Shown in pieces: positions 8,919-16,961 of a DNA stretch of 64,000 nt. A program made the translations under genes and the position numbers. A model generated the notes under the pieces. That model saw only the letters and a list, made by a program, of their open reading frames with translations. It did not search any database and had not been told where the DNA came from. The stretch covers positions 309,448 to 373,447 of the forward strand of contig NZ_AQUY01000001.1 of NCBI RefSeq assembly GCF_000372445.1. The letters run 5' to 3'. Position 1 is the stretch's first letter. Every line of letters begins with the position of its first letter. This DNA is from Corynebacterium ulceribovis DSM 45146 (GTDB lineage Bacteria > Actinomycetota > Actinomycetes > Mycobacteriales > Mycobacteriaceae).

Positions 8919-10022
8919 ATGATGCGGAAAACAATGACCCGCAATCGGCACACTGCACCCCTGGGACTTGGCGCAGTCACACTCGGCCTAGCGCTGGTAC
9001 TTACTGGCTGCAGTGGCGCCGACGGTGACAGCAAAAACAAAGACGGCGTGAAAGTCGTCGCGACAACCACCCAAATCTGTGACTACGTCAAACAAATCGC
9101 TGATGGCCAAGACACCATCGACCTGACCTGTCTGCTGGCGCCGAACGCCTCCGCGCACGACCATGAAATGACGCCGAAGCAGATGGATGCGCTGTCCAAA
9201 GCTGACCTCATGCTGGTAAACGGGCTCGACCTTGAGCACTTCCTCGACAGCGCTGTTGAATCCTCCGGGTTTAAGGGCAACATGGTTGTCACCACTGGTG
9301 TGCTCACCGCCGCCGACGTCGACGGCAAGAACGCCGGCAAACAAGACGGCAAGAACTACACCATCGACCTAGGTGCCAAGAAAGTTGATTACGCGCCTTG
9401 GCCATTCGCCCCTGAAGCGGGCGAAGAAGCCGAATTCGACCTCGACCCACACGCTTGGACCAGCCCGAAGCAAGCCAAAGTCCAGGTGGAAAACATCGGT
9501 GACGCGCTCGGTAATGCCGCACCAAAGCACAAAGAGGAGTTCGACAAAAAGGTAGGGGAGTACGTCAAAGCGCTTGACGCACTAGACAAGTGGACCGCCG
9601 ACTCCCTGAACTCGGTACCACGGGCAAACCGCGTGCTGTTCACCTCGCACGACGCCTTCGGCTACCTCTCCCGCGACTACAACATCAAGTTCATCGGCTC
9701 GGCGCTGACTGACTTCAACCAACAGCAAGACGCCACCTCCGACCACATCCAGCAAGCAGCCAAGGAAGTCAAGGAATCCGGGGCCCGCGCACTATTCGCG
9801 GAGAACTCCAATGACTCCAAGTCCATCCAAGCTGTCGCTCGCGCTGCTGGGGTCCGCGCGATCATCGGCGATGACGCCCTTTATGGCGACTCCCTCGGAC
9901 CAGATGGTTCGGCAGGGCAGACCTACATCGGCTCCATTGTGCACAACGTCACCACCTTGGTCGATGCGTGGGACGGCAGAACGGCAGAACAGCCAGCCGA
10001 ATTGGCCAGCGCCAAGAAATAG
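8919..10022 (+). CDS. Metal-binding lipoprotein of a TroA/MntA-type ABC transporter
   Basis: 367 residues from the ATG at 8919, chosen because GGAG at 8909-8912 sits six bases upstream. A signal peptide ends in the lipobox LTGC (Cys31), so the protein is anchored to the outer face of the membrane. Cluster A-I binding-protein ligands are visible: His80/His82 (SAHDHEMTP), His178 (DLDPHAW), His244 (TSHDAFGYL) and Asp324 (LYGDSLG). The third ligand is His, as in TroA and ZnuA, rather than the Glu of PsaA, so zinc or manganese are both possible. It is the first gene of a transporter operon with a DtxR-like operator in front and a DtxR-family regulator at its end. That context favours manganese (mntA of C. 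diphtheriae type), but this is inference. Confidence 0.88.
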   Translation: MMRKTMTRNRHTAPLGLGAVTLGLALVLTGCSGADGDSKNKDGVKVVATTTQICDYVKQIADGQDTIDLTCLLAPNASAHDHEMTPKQMDALSKADLMLVNGLDLEHFLDSAVESSGFKGNMVVTTGVLTAADVDGKNAGKQDGKNYTIDLGAKKVDYAPWPFAPEAGEEAEFDLDPHAWTSPKQAKVQVENIGDALGNAAPKHKEEFDKKVGEYVKALDALDKWTADSLNSVPRANRVLFTSHDAFGYLSRDYNIKFIGSALTDFNQQQDATSDHIQQAAKEVKESGARALFAENSNDSKSIQAVARAAGVRAIIGDDALYGDSLGPDGSAGQTYIGSIVHNVTTLVDAWDGRTAEQPAELASAKK

Positions 10023-10063
10023 CTAGCGGCACAAAACCGCCGCCAAGAAATAGAAGGAATGAC

Positions 10064-10939
10064 ATGCTGATGCACAAGCCCAGCTCCGTGATGCGAGCCC
10101 GCAACTGGATCGCTCTCACCCGTGCCGCCGCACACCAAGGCGCCAAACGAGCGCGACGCGAAGCCACCGCAACAGCACCAGCCGCTGCACCGGCAACCGA
10201 ATCAGCAACACCTCTGGTCACTGCCGATAATGCCACCCTTGGCTACGGCGCAAAGCATGTCGTTTCCGGCGTCACTTTCAGCCTGCACCCCGGCGAAGCC
10301 CTCGCGCTCGTCGGTCCCAACGGCTCCGGCAAAACAACCTTTCTGCGCGCCCTCACCGGTAGCGCGGAGGTTCAGGCCGGCTCTTTAGACTTCCTCGGAG
10401 TCAACCGCTTGGCTCGGAGGACATATGTTCCACCTGGTGCCATCGGCTACGTTCCGCAACAGTCGGACCTCGACTTGTCCTTCCCAATCGTGGTCCGTCA
10501 AGTTGTTGAACAAGGCCTGCATGCGCAATCCCGGTGGTTCGGTGCGCTGCGGCCCGGAGCTCGAACCCGAGTCGCAGCCGCCTTGGACAGAGTAGGCATG
10601 CGTCACACAGCTGAGCTCCCCTTCGGCCAGCTGTCCGGTGGTCAACGGCAACGCATCCTGCTCGCCCGCGCAATCGTGGCGCAGCCTGCTCTGGTCCTGC
10701 TCGACGAACCATTCAACGGCCTCGACGAACCAAACCGCAACGCACTCCTCGGCATCATCCACAGCATCAAAGCCGACGGCATCGGCGTCATCGTTGTCAC
10801 CCATGACCTTCGTTTAGCACGCGAAACCTGCGACAATGTTGCCCTGTTCGCCGGCCGTCAAATCGCTTGCGGCCCCATCGAATCGACGCTTACTGACGAA
10901 AACCTCGCCGTCACATTCGGAATGACACATGTGGGATAG
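10064..10939 (+). CDS. Metal ABC transporter ATP-binding protein (TroB/MntB type)
   Basis: 291 residues from the ATG at 10064, which has AGAAGGA five bases upstream; in-frame starts further left would overlap the lipoprotein gene. It powers uptake of the metal delivered by the upstream lipoprotein. Walker A GPNGSGKT is at 84-91, the Q-loop region is YVPQQSD, the ABC signature LSGGQ is at 190-194, and Walker B LVLLDEP and the H-loop VTHD follow. An unusual N-terminal extension of about 48 residues, rich in Ala, Arg and Pro, precedes the ABC fold. Its stop overlaps the next gene's start by 11 bases, suggesting translational coupling. Confidence 0.9.
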   Translation: MLMHKPSSVMRARNWIALTRAAAHQGAKRARREATATAPAAAPATESATPLVTADNATLGYGAKHVVSGVTFSLHPGEALALVGPNGSGKTTFLRALTGSAEVQAGSLDFLGVNRLARRTYVPPGAIGYVPQQSDLDLSFPIVVRQVVEQGLHAQSRWFGALRPGARTRVAAALDRVGMRHTAELPFGQLSGGQRQRILLARAIVAQPALVLLDEPFNGLDEPNRNALLGIIHSIKADGIGVIVVTHDLRLARETCDNVALFAGRQIACGPIESTLTDENLAVTFGMTHVG

Positions 10940-11816
10940 CGTCGTCACCATCACGCAGACGCCGTACCTGCTGCGCCCCTTCCTCCTCGTCCTGATGCTC
11001 GGCATTGTCGCCGGTCCCGTTGGCACCATCGTCAACCTCCGCCACGCCGAATTTAGCGCCGAAGCGATGGTCCATTCCGTATTCCCCGGCATCGTCATCG
11101 GTGTCATCACCGCAGGTCTCGGCGGCATTACCCTCGGCGGTGGTATCGCCGCAGCAGTGACCGCCCTCGCCCTGACCGCACTGGCACAGCGCTACGCCCG
11201 CCTGCCAGAAGCCGCCACCGCAGTGGTGCTCACCAGTTTCTATTCTCTCGGCGTGGTGCTTTCCCTGCGTAAAGGCGACAAATCCGGCCAGCTAGAGGCG
11301 CTCATGTTCGGCCGCCTCCTCGAATTCTCTGATGCCCGCCTCATCGAATCCGCCAGCATCTGCCTGTTCGCGCTGCTGCTTATCGCTGTGACCTGGCACA
11401 TGCACATCGCCTACTCTTTCGACCCCATCACCGCGCGTCTGCAAGGCGTCAACCCGCTGCTGGTCAACCTCACACTTAACCTCGCCATCGCCGCGGTGAT
11501 TGTCGCCGCTTCCGCCGCCATCGGTGTGTTGCTCGCCGTCGGCTTTCTCGTTGTCCCTGGCGCCACCGCGCGGCTCATCGCCCGCACCCCACGCGCCATG
11601 GCCACCATCGCCACTGCCGCGACCATTATCGGCGGCTTCCTTGGGATGGCCACCATGCTTATCGACTCGCCCCGCCCAATATCGCCGCAGGCTGCAGTGA
11701 CATTCGGGATGCTCGCCATGTACCTCCTTGCCCTGATTGTGCGCACTATCCTTTCGCGAGTCGCCACCAATTCGTCGCCAAGCCCACAGGTACGGAAGGA
11801 ACCGGCCAATGTTTAA
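10929..11816 (+). CDS. Metal ABC transporter permease 1 (TroC/MntC type)
   Basis: 295 residues with about eight hydrophobic segments and the ABC-3 family pattern: GPVGTIVNLRHAEFSAEAMVH near the N-terminus, and in the C-terminal half the Ala/Val-rich helix with AIGVLLAVGFLVVPGATARL, the usual 'VPAATA' motif that contacts the ATPase. It forms the membrane channel together with the next gene. It starts inside the ATPase gene and its end overlaps the second permease by eight bases. The C-terminal tail after the last helix is hydrophilic (SPSPQVRKEP). Confidence 0.88.
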   Translation: MWDSVVTITQTPYLLRPFLLVLMLGIVAGPVGTIVNLRHAEFSAEAMVHSVFPGIVIGVITAGLGGITLGGGIAAAVTALALTALAQRYARLPEAATAVVLTSFYSLGVVLSLRKGDKSGQLEALMFGRLLEFSDARLIESASICLFALLLIAVTWHMHIAYSFDPITARLQGVNPLLVNLTLNLAIAAVIVAASAAIGVLLAVGFLVVPGATARLIARTPRAMATIATAATIIGGFLGMATMLIDSPRPISPQAAVTFGMLAMYLLALIVRTILSRVATNSSPSPQVRKEPANV

Positions 11817-12648
11817 CGCTGACTGGTGGGCCATCATGCACCTACCTTTCCTAGAAGTCCTCCTCGGCGGGGCACTCGCAGGCCTGGTCGGCACCATCGC
11901 TGTGCTGCACAAACGCATCTTCTACACCGAAGCGCTGACCCACGGAACGTTCCCGGGAGCTATCATCGGCGTGGTCCTCGCCGCCGCTATTTTGCCTCCT
12001 GACCAGCGCCAATTCCTGTCCGTCGGCTTATTCCTCGGCGCATTCCTGGCATGCATCCCGCTGGCGTGGCTCATGCGCGCCATCGCCGCCATCCCAGGCC
12101 AATCCAGCCAAGCCGCCGCCGGCATCGTCCTGACCTTTGGGTTCGCACTCGGCTACTTCCTCAACAAATGGTTCCAGCCTCTGCCGCTGCGTATTGAGTC
12201 ATTCCTCGCCGGTTCCGTCCTCACCGTCCGCCCCGTCGACGTCGCCGCAGTCGCCATCACCCTTGCCATTTGTCTTGCCACACTTGCTCTTTGGCATAGG
12301 CCAATCATTTTCCTGGCGTTTGACCGCCAAGCCGCGGCCGCCAGTGGACTCCGCACTGGGCTTATTGACGGATTGGTGCTGGCCCTCGTCAGCCTGACTG
12401 TCGTGGTGCTGATTCCCGCGATGGGCACCATCCTGCCGATCGCACTCATTGCTGCGCCCGCCGCCGCGCTGCACGGCACCGTCCGGACCGTCGGACAACT
12501 CCTAGTTGGCACCGCAGTGGCAGGCGCAGCCATCGGGGTAGTGGGACTGCTGCTGGCGGACTGGTTCCAGCTCGCACCGGGCGGCGTTATCGGCCTGAGC
12601 GCCGGAGCGTTTTACCTGCTCGGCCAACTGCGCCGCGCCGTGGCCTAA
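11809..12648 (+). CDS. Metal ABC transporter permease 2 (TroD/MntD type)
   Basis: 279 residues from the ATG at 11809, overlapping the previous stop (ATGTTTAA), with GGAAGG upstream. Multi-pass ABC-3 permease: the first loop GTIAVLHKRIFYTEALTHGTFPG corresponds to the same region in permease 1, and the C-terminal segment VVVLIPAMGTILPIALIAAPAA is the coupling helix region. Two different permeases in one operon is the TroCD/MntCD arrangement, giving a heterodimeric channel. The downstream regulator starts only 10 bp later. Confidence 0.88.
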   Translation: MFNADWWAIMHLPFLEVLLGGALAGLVGTIAVLHKRIFYTEALTHGTFPGAIIGVVLAAAILPPDQRQFLSVGLFLGAFLACIPLAWLMRAIAAIPGQSSQAAAGIVLTFGFALGYFLNKWFQPLPLRIESFLAGSVLTVRPVDVAAVAITLAICLATLALWHRPIIFLAFDRQAAAASGLRTGLIDGLVLALVSLTVVVLIPAMGTILPIALIAAPAAALHGTVRTVGQLLVGTAVAGAAIGVVGLLLADWFQLAPGGVIGLSAGAFYLLGQLRRAVA

Positions 12649-12658
12649 ACTATGGGGC

Positions 12659-13333
12659 ATGCACCTAGATGAACTGCCCGAAAAGTCACAGGACTACCTG
12701 AAAACGATTTGGGCTGCCATGGAACAGGACAATGAACCTGCCACCCACGGTGCCATCGCAAAACGACTCGGCCAAAAACCATCAACCGCATCGGAAGCGA
12801 TTAAACGGCTCGTCAAGCTGGAACTGGTGCACCACGAACCTTACGGCGGGGTGACGCTGACTGCCGCGGGCAACAAACTCGCCGTCACCCTGATTCGGCG
12901 CCACCGCCTCATTGAAACCTTCCTGGTGGAAAAACTCGGCTACGGCTGGGACGAAATCCACGACGAAGCTGACCGACTAGAGCACGCCGTCACCGATGAG
13001 TTCATCGCCCGAATCGATGCGCTACTTGGCCGGCCTACCCGCGACCCACACGGCGACCCGATCCCCGATGCCGACGGCCGCCTCGACCGCATCAGCCCCT
13101 GCGACCTGTCGCACCTGAAACCAGGGGAGTGCGCCACCATCGAGCGCATCGACGACACCGACCCAGAACTGTTGCGCTACCTGGCAGGACACGGGGTGCG
13201 CCCGGGTACCGAAATCACGTTGCGCGACGCCCCGTACAACGGAATGCAGCTGCTCGATGTTGATGGAGTAGAAGTGCCGCTGGCGGACAGCAGCATCGCG
13301 GCAATCAATATTGTCCACGCTGGGCACCCGTAA
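12659..13333 (+). CDS. DtxR/MntR-family metal-dependent transcriptional repressor
   Basis: 224 residues. The N-terminal winged helix (SQDYLKTIWAAMEQ, then KRLGQKPSTASEAIKRLVKLELVHH) is the DtxR DNA-binding domain. The middle GNKLAVTLIRRHRLIETFLVEKLGY with HDEADRLEHAV is the dimerisation and metal-binding domain. Residues from about 150 form an SH3-like FeoA domain (LKPGECATIERI ... LLRYLAGHGVRPG). It is the last gene of the transporter operon, so it probably gives feedback by binding the 8838-8856 operator when metal is plentiful. The position-10-equivalent residue that separates Mn from Fe regulators cannot be judged without an alignment. The housekeeping DtxR is expected elsewhere. Confidence 0.87.
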   Translation: MHLDELPEKSQDYLKTIWAAMEQDNEPATHGAIAKRLGQKPSTASEAIKRLVKLELVHHEPYGGVTLTAAGNKLAVTLIRRHRLIETFLVEKLGYGWDEIHDEADRLEHAVTDEFIARIDALLGRPTRDPHGDPIPDADGRLDRISPCDLSHLKPGECATIERIDDTDPELLRYLAGHGVRPGTEITLRDAPYNGMQLLDVDGVEVPLADSSIAAINIVHAGHP

Positions 13334-13369
13334 TCGTCAATAAGCCCACGGCGTGGAATACTGGTGCCT

Positions 13370-14224
13370 ATGGCTGCTACCAAACTTGATGGAAACATGT
13401 ACCGCGACGAAATCGTCGCTGACCTTGCCCAGCGCGTGGCGAAGCTGAAGGAACAAGGCGTCACACCAGGGCTGGCGACCGTGCTGGTCGGCGACGACCC
13501 AGCGAGCCACTCTTACGTGAAGATGAAGCACCGCGACTGCGAGCAAATTGGCATCAACTCCATCCGCGTCGACCTGCCAGCCGACATCACCCAGGAAGCA
13601 CTGGAAGCGGAAATTGAAAAGCTGAACAATGACGACGCATGCACCGGGTACATTGTGCAGCTGCCATTGCCCAAGCACCTCGATGAAAACCGCATCCTCG
13701 GCCTGATTGACCCAGACAAGGACGCCGACGGCCTGCACCCAGTCAACCTGGGCAAACTGGTGCTGAACGAGCCAGCGCCACTGCCTTGCACCCCGAATGG
13801 CTCCATCCACCTGCTGCGCCGCTTCGGTGTCGAACTCAACGGCGCGAAGGTTGTGGTTATTGGCCGCGGCGTGACCGTTGGCCGCCCAATCGGTTTGATG
13901 CTCACCCGCCGCAGCGAAAACTCCACCGTCACCCTGTGCCACACCGGCACCAAGGACCTAGCTGCCGAAACCCGCGAAGCCGACGTCATTGTGGCGGCCG
14001 CAGGTGTGCCGCACATGCTGACCGCCGACATGGTCAAGGACGGCGCCGCGATTTTGGACGTGGGTGTGTCCCGCAAGGACGGCAAGCTGATGGGCGACGT
14101 TGCGCCGGACGTGTGGGATAAAGCTGGTTATGTCTCGCCGAACCCAGGCGGTGTTGGCCCGCTGACCCGCGCCTTCCTCATGTCGAATGTGGTGGAGCGC
14201 GCCGAGCGCCTCGCCGCGAAGTAG
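13370..14224 (+). CDS. folD: Bifunctional methylenetetrahydrofolate dehydrogenase/cyclohydrolase FolD
   Basis: 284 residues from the ATG at 13370 (a GTG at 13364 is a less likely start). Interconverts 5,10-methylene-THF and 10-formyl-THF in the cytoplasm, supplying one-carbon units for purines and formyl-methionine. Signatures: [15 protein letters not shown] with the catalytic Lys in the expected YxxxK arrangement, [11 protein letters not shown], the [13 protein letters not shown] loop, the NADP-binding [11 protein letters not shown], and [13 protein letters not shown] at the C-terminus. Nearly every block matches the C. glutamicum enzyme as I remember it. It follows the metal operon by 36 bp with no visible terminator, and is probably co-transcribed with the DUF3017 gene after it. 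Confidence 0.96.
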   Translation: MAATKLDGNMYRDEIVADLAQRVAKLKEQGVTPGLATVLVGDDPASHSYVKMKHRDCEQIGINSIRVDLPADITQEALEAEIEKLNNDDACTGYIVQLPLPKHLDENRILGLIDPDKDADGLHPVNLGKLVLNEPAPLPCTPNGSIHLLRRFGVELNGAKVVVIGRGVTVGRPIGLMLTRRSENSTVTLCHTGTKDLAAETREADVIVAAAGVPHMLTADMVKDGAAILDVGVSRKDGKLMGDVAPDVWDKAGYVSPNPGGVGPLTRAFLMSNVVERAERLAAK

Positions 14225-14233
14225 TTCCCCTGC

Positions 14234-14584
14234 ATGTCCCGAGCAGATCTCAGCCAAGTCCCACACCCGCTGGCCAACCCGCACTCCACTGGCACAACGC
14301 CACTGGGTGCCCGCTGGCCACACTGGGTGCAATGGGCGCTGCTCAGCATGGTGCTGGCCTGCTTCGCCGCCGCCGTTATTATGCTCTACCTGGAACGATG
14401 GCGCCGCGGCTCCTTCGCGTTGGGTTCCGGCATGCTGCTACTTGCGGCACTGCGGTGGGTGCTTAGCGACGAAATCCTCGGCGTATTATCCGTCCGCTCC
14501 CGGCGCTTTGACTCCGCATTCAGCGCCATCATTGGCGGCCTGATGGTCGCGCTGGCACTGAGCGTCGACGCCCTCGGCAGCTAG
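14234..14584 (+). CDS. DUF3017 membrane protein
   Basis: 116 residues with three hydrophobic segments (about 34-52, 60-75 and 95-112) and a proline-rich cytoplasmic N-terminus. The loop LLLAALRWVLSDEILGVLSV followed by RSRRFDS is the DUF3017 signature, a small actinobacterial membrane family of unknown role that commonly follows folD. It sits nine bases after folD and is very likely translated from the same message. It converges with prpF, whose stop is only a few bases away. Confidence 0.8.
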   Translation: MSRADLSQVPHPLANPHSTGTTPLGARWPHWVQWALLSMVLACFAAAVIMLYLERWRRGSFALGSGMLLLAALRWVLSDEILGVLSVRSRRFDSAFSAIIGGLMVALALSVDALGS

Positions 14585-14590
14585 CTGGCC

Positions 14591-15715
14591 CTAGCCGACA
14601 TACGCTTCGCCGTGGAGCAGCACTCGGGCGGTGCGCGGGAACGCCGCCCACTCTAGAGCGTCCTTGGTCACAAGCGCGGAAGCTGCGACCTCGCCCTTGA
14701 AGTGCTGCAACGTAATTGTCGTTGGCGCACCGGCCGCGGACTGAGCGTTGCCAGCCGTCGTTTCAATGAAATCATCAACGATGGTGCCGCCGAGCGCCGC
14801 CGCACCAGCCAGCGCCAAAATGGCTGTGCCTGGCATCGCATGATGCACCCGGCCTACTGACGTCATCACCACGCGCACCGCTGGGGTGGTCACGCTGCCT
14901 GCCGCGCCTAAGTGCGTATCTGCGTCCGCGAGGAGCGCGATCCGCGGAATCACCTTCGACGGCGCGAGCCCCATTCGTGCGCCAGCAGCCACCCGCAGCC
15001 GTTCCAAACGCGCGATCAATTCAGCGTCTTCATTCAGCTTCGCCATGCCCAGCGCTGGGTCGACACCCAAATCCGCAGCTTTGGCAATGACTAGCGGGTT
15101 GGATACGTCAATCAGCGAAACTTCCACGCCGTTGACTTCGCACCGCCGGCCGGCAGGGAAGAGGGTGCCGCATTTTTCGCCGCCCGGTTTCAGGAATCGC
15201 ATGTCGACGTCCGGGCCATCGACGACAAGCTCAAACAGCGCCTGCGAGTTGATATTCCATACCGTCGCCGACGTGCCATCGAACATGCCGACATGGCGGG
15301 CGTAGTGCAGAATCGCTGAGGAAATATTGCCGCAGTTACCGGTCCAATCCACCACCGGCTCTGTTGGGGAAACCTGCGCGAAAAGCGTTTCCAGGTCCGC
15401 GTCGGTCGCCGCGTCGGTCGCCGCGTCGGTCGCCGCGTCGGTCGCCGCGCCGGTCGCCGCGCCGGTCGCCGCGCCGGTCGCATCAGCGCTGCTTGCGCTC
15501 GTTGCAGGGCCGACGAACATGACCTTCGAATTGGAGCTGAAACCGCCACCGAGCCCATCAACAGCCTGCGGGTCTGGCGAACCGACCAAACGCAAACAGA
15601 GTTCATCACGTGCGGCCTGGTCAGCAGGCAGTGCCGACATCGGCAGGAATACCGCGCGGGAGGTTCCGCCGCGGACCAGCGTCGCGGGCACAGTCGTAGG
15701 AAGTGAAGTAGCCAT
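14591..15715 (-). CDS. PrpF-family isomerase (2-methylaconitate cis-trans isomerase-like)
   Basis: 374 residues with the PrpF/diaminopimelate-epimerase-like double fold. Family marks are the start VPATLVRGGTSRAVFL, GLGGGFSSNSKV, and TGNCGNISSAILHYA carrying the cysteine of the conserved NCGN motif. In PrpF itself this isomerises trans- to cis-2-methylaconitate for the methylcitrate cycle. No prpBCD genes are in view, so the substrate here is open. Its ATG overlaps the metX stop (TAATG), making it the third gene of a metY-metX-prpF transcript. An in-frame 12-bp tandem repeat adds a floppy Ala/Thr/Asp/Gly insert near residues 78-106. The insert lies between conserved blocks and probably loops out. 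Confidence 0.85.
   Translation of the reverse strand: MATSLPTTVPATLVRGGTSRAVFLPMSALPADQAARDELCLRLVGSPDPQAVDGLGGGFSSNSKVMFVGPATSASSADATGAATGAATGAATDAATDAATDAATDADLETLFAQVSPTEPVVDWTGNCGNISSAILHYARHVGMFDGTSATVWNINSQALFELVVDGPDVDMRFLKPGGEKCGTLFPAGRRCEVNGVEVSLIDVSNPLVIAKAADLGVDPALGMAKLNEDAELIARLERLRVAAGARMGLAPSKVIPRIALLADADTHLGAAGSVTTPAVRVVMTSVGRVHHAMPGTAILALAGAAALGGTIVDDFIETTAGNAQSAAGAPTTITLQHFKGEVAASALVTKDALEWAAFPRTARVLLHGEAYVG
15396..15479. repeat. Seven-unit 12-bp tandem repeat inside prpF-like gene
   Basis: Seven consecutive 12-base units of the form GCCGCG[T/C]CGGTC (the first differs at one base) run without interruption. On the coding strand each encodes Ala-Ala-Thr-Asp or Ala-Ala-Thr-Gly, so unit gain or loss keeps the frame. 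The four right-hand T-type units and three C-type units are grouped, consistent with recent duplication. Confidence 0.95.
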
Positions 15716-16854
15716 TAGTCCCTCAGCGCTCGGGCATGCTTTGTGGACCGCTCCTGAATACCCACGACCGTGAACATGAATCGCCGCAAAATGCCGCTCA
15801 TCCGGCGGGTTTCCGTCAAAAAGCCATCATGGCCGACCGGCGAATCGATAACCTCTAGCCCCAGGCACGCACCCAAGTGGCGGGTGAGGTGCTCCTGCTG
15901 GTGCAGCGGGTACAGCACGTCGGTGGTCACACCAATCACGACCGTCGGAATGGTCGACGACTCCAACGCCGCCACCATGCCGCCGCGGCCGCGCCCAATA
16001 TCGTGGCGGTTCAGTGTGTCAGTCAAAATGACGTAACTGCCGGCATCAAAACGCTCCACCAACTTCGCGCCCTGATACTGCAGGTAACTTTCCACCTGAA
16101 AACGCTGGTCCGGACGGTGGAACGGCCCATACGGGTCCTCGCCCTCCTGCGGCTTCACCCCAAACCGGTCATCGACTTCCAGCTCGCCGCGGTAGGTCAG
16201 GTGCGCAATCTGCCGCGCCAGCGACAGGCCCGCCGCCGGAGTGACACCCTTGTCGTAGTAGTCGCCGCCATGCCAATTCGGGTCGTGGTCAATCGCCTGA
16301 ATCTGCGCCGACTGAATCCCAATCTGCCACGCGCTGGCCCGCGCACTGACCGCAGCAATCACCGCCGCGTCAATCATCTCGGGATACATCAGCGTCCACT
16401 CCATCGTCCGCGCGCCCCCAAGGCTGCCACCAATCACCGCCGCAATGTGGTGAATGTCGATGGCGTCCAACAATTGCTTTTCGACGTTTACCAGGTCGCG
16501 GATCGACAGCGCCGGGAACCGGGAACCCCACGGCTTGCCATCCTCAGGGTGTGGCGACGACGGACCAGTGCTGCCCTTACAACCACCGATGACATTCGTG
16601 CACACCACGCACCACCGGTTCGTGTCAATCGCTTTACCAGGACCGATGAGCTCTGCCCACCAGCCGCCGTCGCCGGCAGCGTTCGTGTCGCCGGTCAGGG
16701 CGTGTTCGACGAGAACGACATTGTTCAGCTGGTCGTTGAGTTTTCCCCAGCGCTGCACCGCCACGGTGACATCCGGGATGACAGCACCAGCTTCGGTGGT
16801 GAAGCTACCGATAGGAATGTACCCAATCTCGCCTTGGCTGGGGAGGAGTTGCAC
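15715..16854 (-). CDS. metX: Homoserine O-acetyltransferase MetX
   Basis: 379 residues from a GTG at 16854, selected because AAAGGA lies seven bases upstream; an in-frame TTG at 16881 lacks a site. Alpha/beta-hydrolase that transfers acetyl from acetyl-CoA to homoserine, the first dedicated step of methionine synthesis. The catalytic triad is visible: Ser144 in GGSLGGAR, Asp312 in VTTDVLYPLHQQ and His342 in VGHDGFL. Other strong blocks are VLVEHALTGDTNAA and NVIGGCKGSTGPSSPHP. It follows metY on the same strand with an about 100-bp gap that contains a hairpin, and overlaps prpF. Supply of O-acetylhomoserine to MetY is its obvious role. Confidence 0.95.
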   Translation of the reverse strand: MQLLPSQGEIGYIPIGSFTTEAGAVIPDVTVAVQRWGKLNDQLNNVVLVEHALTGDTNAAGDGGWWAELIGPGKAIDTNRWCVVCTNVIGGCKGSTGPSSPHPEDGKPWGSRFPALSIRDLVNVEKQLLDAIDIHHIAAVIGGSLGGARTMEWTLMYPEMIDAAVIAAVSARASAWQIGIQSAQIQAIDHDPNWHGGDYYDKGVTPAAGLSLARQIAHLTYRGELEVDDRFGVKPQEGEDPYGPFHRPDQRFQVESYLQYQGAKLVERFDAGSYVILTDTLNRHDIGRGRGGMVAALESSTIPTVVIGVTTDVLYPLHQQEHLTRHLGACLGLEVIDSPVGHDGFLTETRRMSGILRRFMFTVVGIQERSTKHARALRD

Positions 16855-16905
16855 AGCGGTTCCTTTCGTCGAAAAGCCCAAAAGTCTTTAAAAATCTCTA
16901 CACTC

Positions 16906-16946
16906 AAAAATACGGAAAGGGCGGAAGGCCCGAAAGCCCACCGCCC
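16906..16946 (-). terminator. Hairpin with U-rich tail between metY and metX (attenuator-like)
   Basis: On the minus strand GGGCGG pairs with CCGCCC, with an inner GGC/GCC stem, followed by TTTCCGTATTTTT. This resembles an intrinsic terminator and may lower metX-prpF expression relative to metY, or end the transcript, in which case metX would need its own promoter. Confidence 0.5.
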
Positions 16947-16961
16947 AGCGCACGTCGCCGG

